7,135 bases of DNA from an uncultured Bacteroidota bacterium (GTDB lineage Bacteria; Bacteroidota; Bacteroidia; Chitinophagales; Chitinophagaceae), in the NCBI GenBank assembly GCA_903835145.1, contig CAILMA010000138.1, positions 1-7,135 on the forward strand, written 5' to 3'. Below the pieces are notes generated by a model that had not been told where the DNA came from, made no database searches, and saw nothing but the letters and a program-made list of their open reading frames with translations. How positions within the stretch are numbered: position 1 is the first letter of the stretch; each line of letters begins with the position of its first letter. Positions 6,501 to 7,135 of this stretch are shown one piece after another. A program made the translations under genes and the position numbers.

Positions 6501-6959
6501 CTCTTCGCCAACCTTAATATGTATCATATTCCGGCTGAGTGAAGAGGGGTTAACTACCTTCTCAAACAAAGCCTCAGGGTAGGTAACCAGTATCTTTTTT
6601 CTCGTTTTTTCGCCGGCGAACTTGGTAAGTGCCTCTGTTCGCAGCATCACGTGGCTGCTGTTCAGTTCGTTAAAAACGCCCGTCCGTTTAAAAGAATCCG
6701 GGAAAAAGCAAATATCCAGTGCCTTTGTAAGGTGCTCAAGGTCATTATGGAAGTAAGCCGCCTCCTCTTTGTCATTCAGTATAAAGACGTGATTATAGTC
6801 AGATATTTGCCATAAAGCCGTTGCAACAAAGTTTACGGATGACCCGCGCAAATTATCCAGATATATTCTCAGCTTGTGACCGGGCAAATCAATACCAGCC
6901 GCAATCTGTTTTATGCGGATATCATTTTGGTATAAGCCCTGTAGTGCTTCCAGGTTCAT
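3576..6959 (-). CDS. mfd: Transcription-repair coupling factor Mfd
   Basis: A complete 1127-residue Mfd (E. coli 1148). The protein binds RNA polymerase stalled at DNA damage, pushes it off by ATP-driven translocation on upstream DNA, and recruits UvrA to start nucleotide excision repair. The N-terminal ~340 residues are the UvrB-like module with a degenerate P-loop region. The RNA-polymerase-interacting domain spans about 447-500 (VTHIDHGVGRYSGLQ, then LYVNINSLHKI). The translocase has Walker A GDVGFGKT (596-603), DEEQ (697-700), TATPIPRTL (723-731), VESGVDIAN (839-847) and QLRGRVGR (866-873). The C-terminal domain that masks the UvrA site follows to the end. The frame is open to an ATG at 7046, but those 29 extra residues are not Mfd-like and would contain the promoter. 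The ATG at 6959 (MNLEALQGLYQ) also fits Bacteroidota Mfd starts. It appears to be transcribed alone. Confidence 0.97.
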   Translation of the reverse strand: MNLEALQGLYQNDIRIKQIAAGIDLPGHKLRIYLDNLRGSSVNFVATALWQISDYNHVFILNDKEEAAYFHNDLEHLTKALDICFFPDSFKRTGVFNELNSSHVMLRTEALTKFAGEKTRKKILVTYPEALFEKVVNPSSLSRNMIHIKVGEEIAVEPMMAQFVSLGFRREDFVYEPGQFAMRGGILDIYSFGNEHPYRIELFDTEVDSIRIFNPETQLSERKLMQVSILPNIETKFDAQEKISLLDFLPANTVIWSKDFQFTLGRVEKMIAELPEKMEVGQVAIDHEEEMLKEISRADFENPGQWAEKLKSRHLIEWYNHSLEKITGDAIDATFKFATEEQPVFNRQFNMLIADMQKRIAQKYVVYMFAENPKQLERLRSIFDDLNAGIIFVPVATAISKGFIDHDKKAICYTDHQIFQRYHKYNVKQAYTKGKALTLRALRELQPGDYVTHIDHGVGRYSGLQKIEVNGNMQEAIRILYKDNDVLYVNINSLHKITKFTGKEGAIPRINKLGSDAWQKLKNKTKKQVKDIAADLIRLYAKRKASDGFAFSPDSYMQTELEASFFYEDTPDQGKATADVKRDMESPAPMDRLVCGDVGFGKTEIAVRAAFKAVADSKQAAVLVPTTILAYQHYNTFKERLKDFPANVEYINRFKTAKEKKEIFKKLEEGKIDIVIGTHGLLSKDVKFKDLGILIIDEEQKFGVGAKEKLRELKANVDTLTLTATPIPRTLQFSLMNARDLSIINTPPPNRQPVHTEVMVFDEYAIRDALYYETERGGQVFFVHNRVQSLPEMVTLLRNLCPDLSIGMAHGQMEGHHLEEALMNFIEKKFDVLCCTNIVESGVDIANANTMIVNNAHQFGLSDLHQLRGRVGRSNKKAFCYLLAPPMSLLPGDSRKRLQTLEQFNELGSGFQISMRDLDIRGAGNLLGGEQSGFIAEIGFEMYQKILAEAMRELKSSDFKEVFKDELKRKKDYVSDCTIDTDLEILIPDTYIENITERLSIYTQLDDIETEEELQKFGNELQDRFGPLPAPVHDLFNTIRSRTIACELGFEKLIIKNEQMRLYFVSNPDSPYFESDTFNHILKYIQTKTRNAHLKQVGKNFLLVVDKVKKMKDVLWFLEGMMMKVEQ

Positions 6960-6967
6960 TAGTGGCG

Positions 6968-6975
6968 CAAAGTTA
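6968..6975 (-). promoter_or_regulatory. mfd: Bacteroidota -7 promoter element for mfd
   Basis: TAACTTTG on the minus strand matches TAnnTTTG exactly and lies 8 bases before the ATG at 6959, so the mRNA would have almost no leader. I see no TTG at the usual -33 distance. The element falls inside the longer open frame that begins at 7046, which argues against that longer start. Confidence 0.55.
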
Positions 6976-7107
6976 GGGGAAAAAGCGGGTTGGGTAATGC
7001 TGGATTTTCCGAAATTTAGGAACATTGACGAAATAAATCCTATCATATGGCGAAGTTATTTTTCTTTTATGCGAGGCGCAAAATCTGCGAATAATAACTT
7101 ATTTAAA

Positions 7108-7115
7108 GACTTTTG
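7108..7115 (+). promoter_or_regulatory. Possible -7 element of a divergent gene starting at the right edge
   Basis: GACTTTTG is a one-base mismatch to TAnnTTTG, and an ATG followed by AAA lies at 7129, 13 bases downstream, in an A-rich context. Only two codons are visible, so the gene itself cannot be identified. The ATG at 7121 is closed after two codons. The spacing resembles that seen at mfd and at the pseudouridine synthase gene, which is the only support. Confidence 0.25.
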
Positions 7116-7135
7116 TAACGATGCAGAAATGAAAA

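Overview
The window looks like chromosomal DNA from a member of the Bacteroidota. Three signs point that way. Exact TAnnTTTG (-7 type) promoter elements lie just upstream of several starts. The starts lack Shine-Dalgarno sequences and have A/T-rich leaders. The sugar transferase and the thioesterase both have forms I associate with that phylum. A Chitinophaga/Sphingobacterium-like relative is possible, but the sequence does not fix the genus.

Left part (1-1551, minus strand): a two-gene operon. A stand-alone CheY-like receiver (1063-1470) is followed 8 bases later by a membrane-anchored sugar-phosphate transferase (1-1054) that runs off the left edge. The transferase carries a receiver-like N-terminal domain that has lost its phosphorylation residues, and a four-cysteine insertion in its catalytic domain. 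Together they suggest a surface-polysaccharide locus that responds to a phosphorelay.

Middle left (1704-2986, plus strand): a short pseudouridine synthase of the RluE type, then a YciA-type acyl-CoA thioesterase. Both are housekeeping-type genes and may share a transcript.

Middle (2987-3575): about 590 bases of mostly minus-strand accessory debris. It holds a broken gene whose frame resembles the start of DUF6934 proteins (3330-3500, one internal stop and truncated). Next is an apparently intact 64-residue lysine-rich gene (3110-3304) with its own intrinsic terminator. Last is a second, eroded copy of that small gene's first ~60 bases (2991-3054), directly against the thioesterase stop codon. 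This is the least ordinary part of the window.

Right part (3576-6975, minus strand): a complete mfd gene for the transcription-repair coupling factor, with an exact TAnnTTTG element 8 bases before the preferred ATG. The last ~170 bases are an intergenic region that probably serves mfd and a divergent gene beginning at the right edge.

I see no CRISPR array, tRNA, rRNA, insertion sequence or phage gene. Most of the window is ordinary. The points worth a second look are the decayed island at 2991-3500 and the receiver/sugar-transferase pairing.
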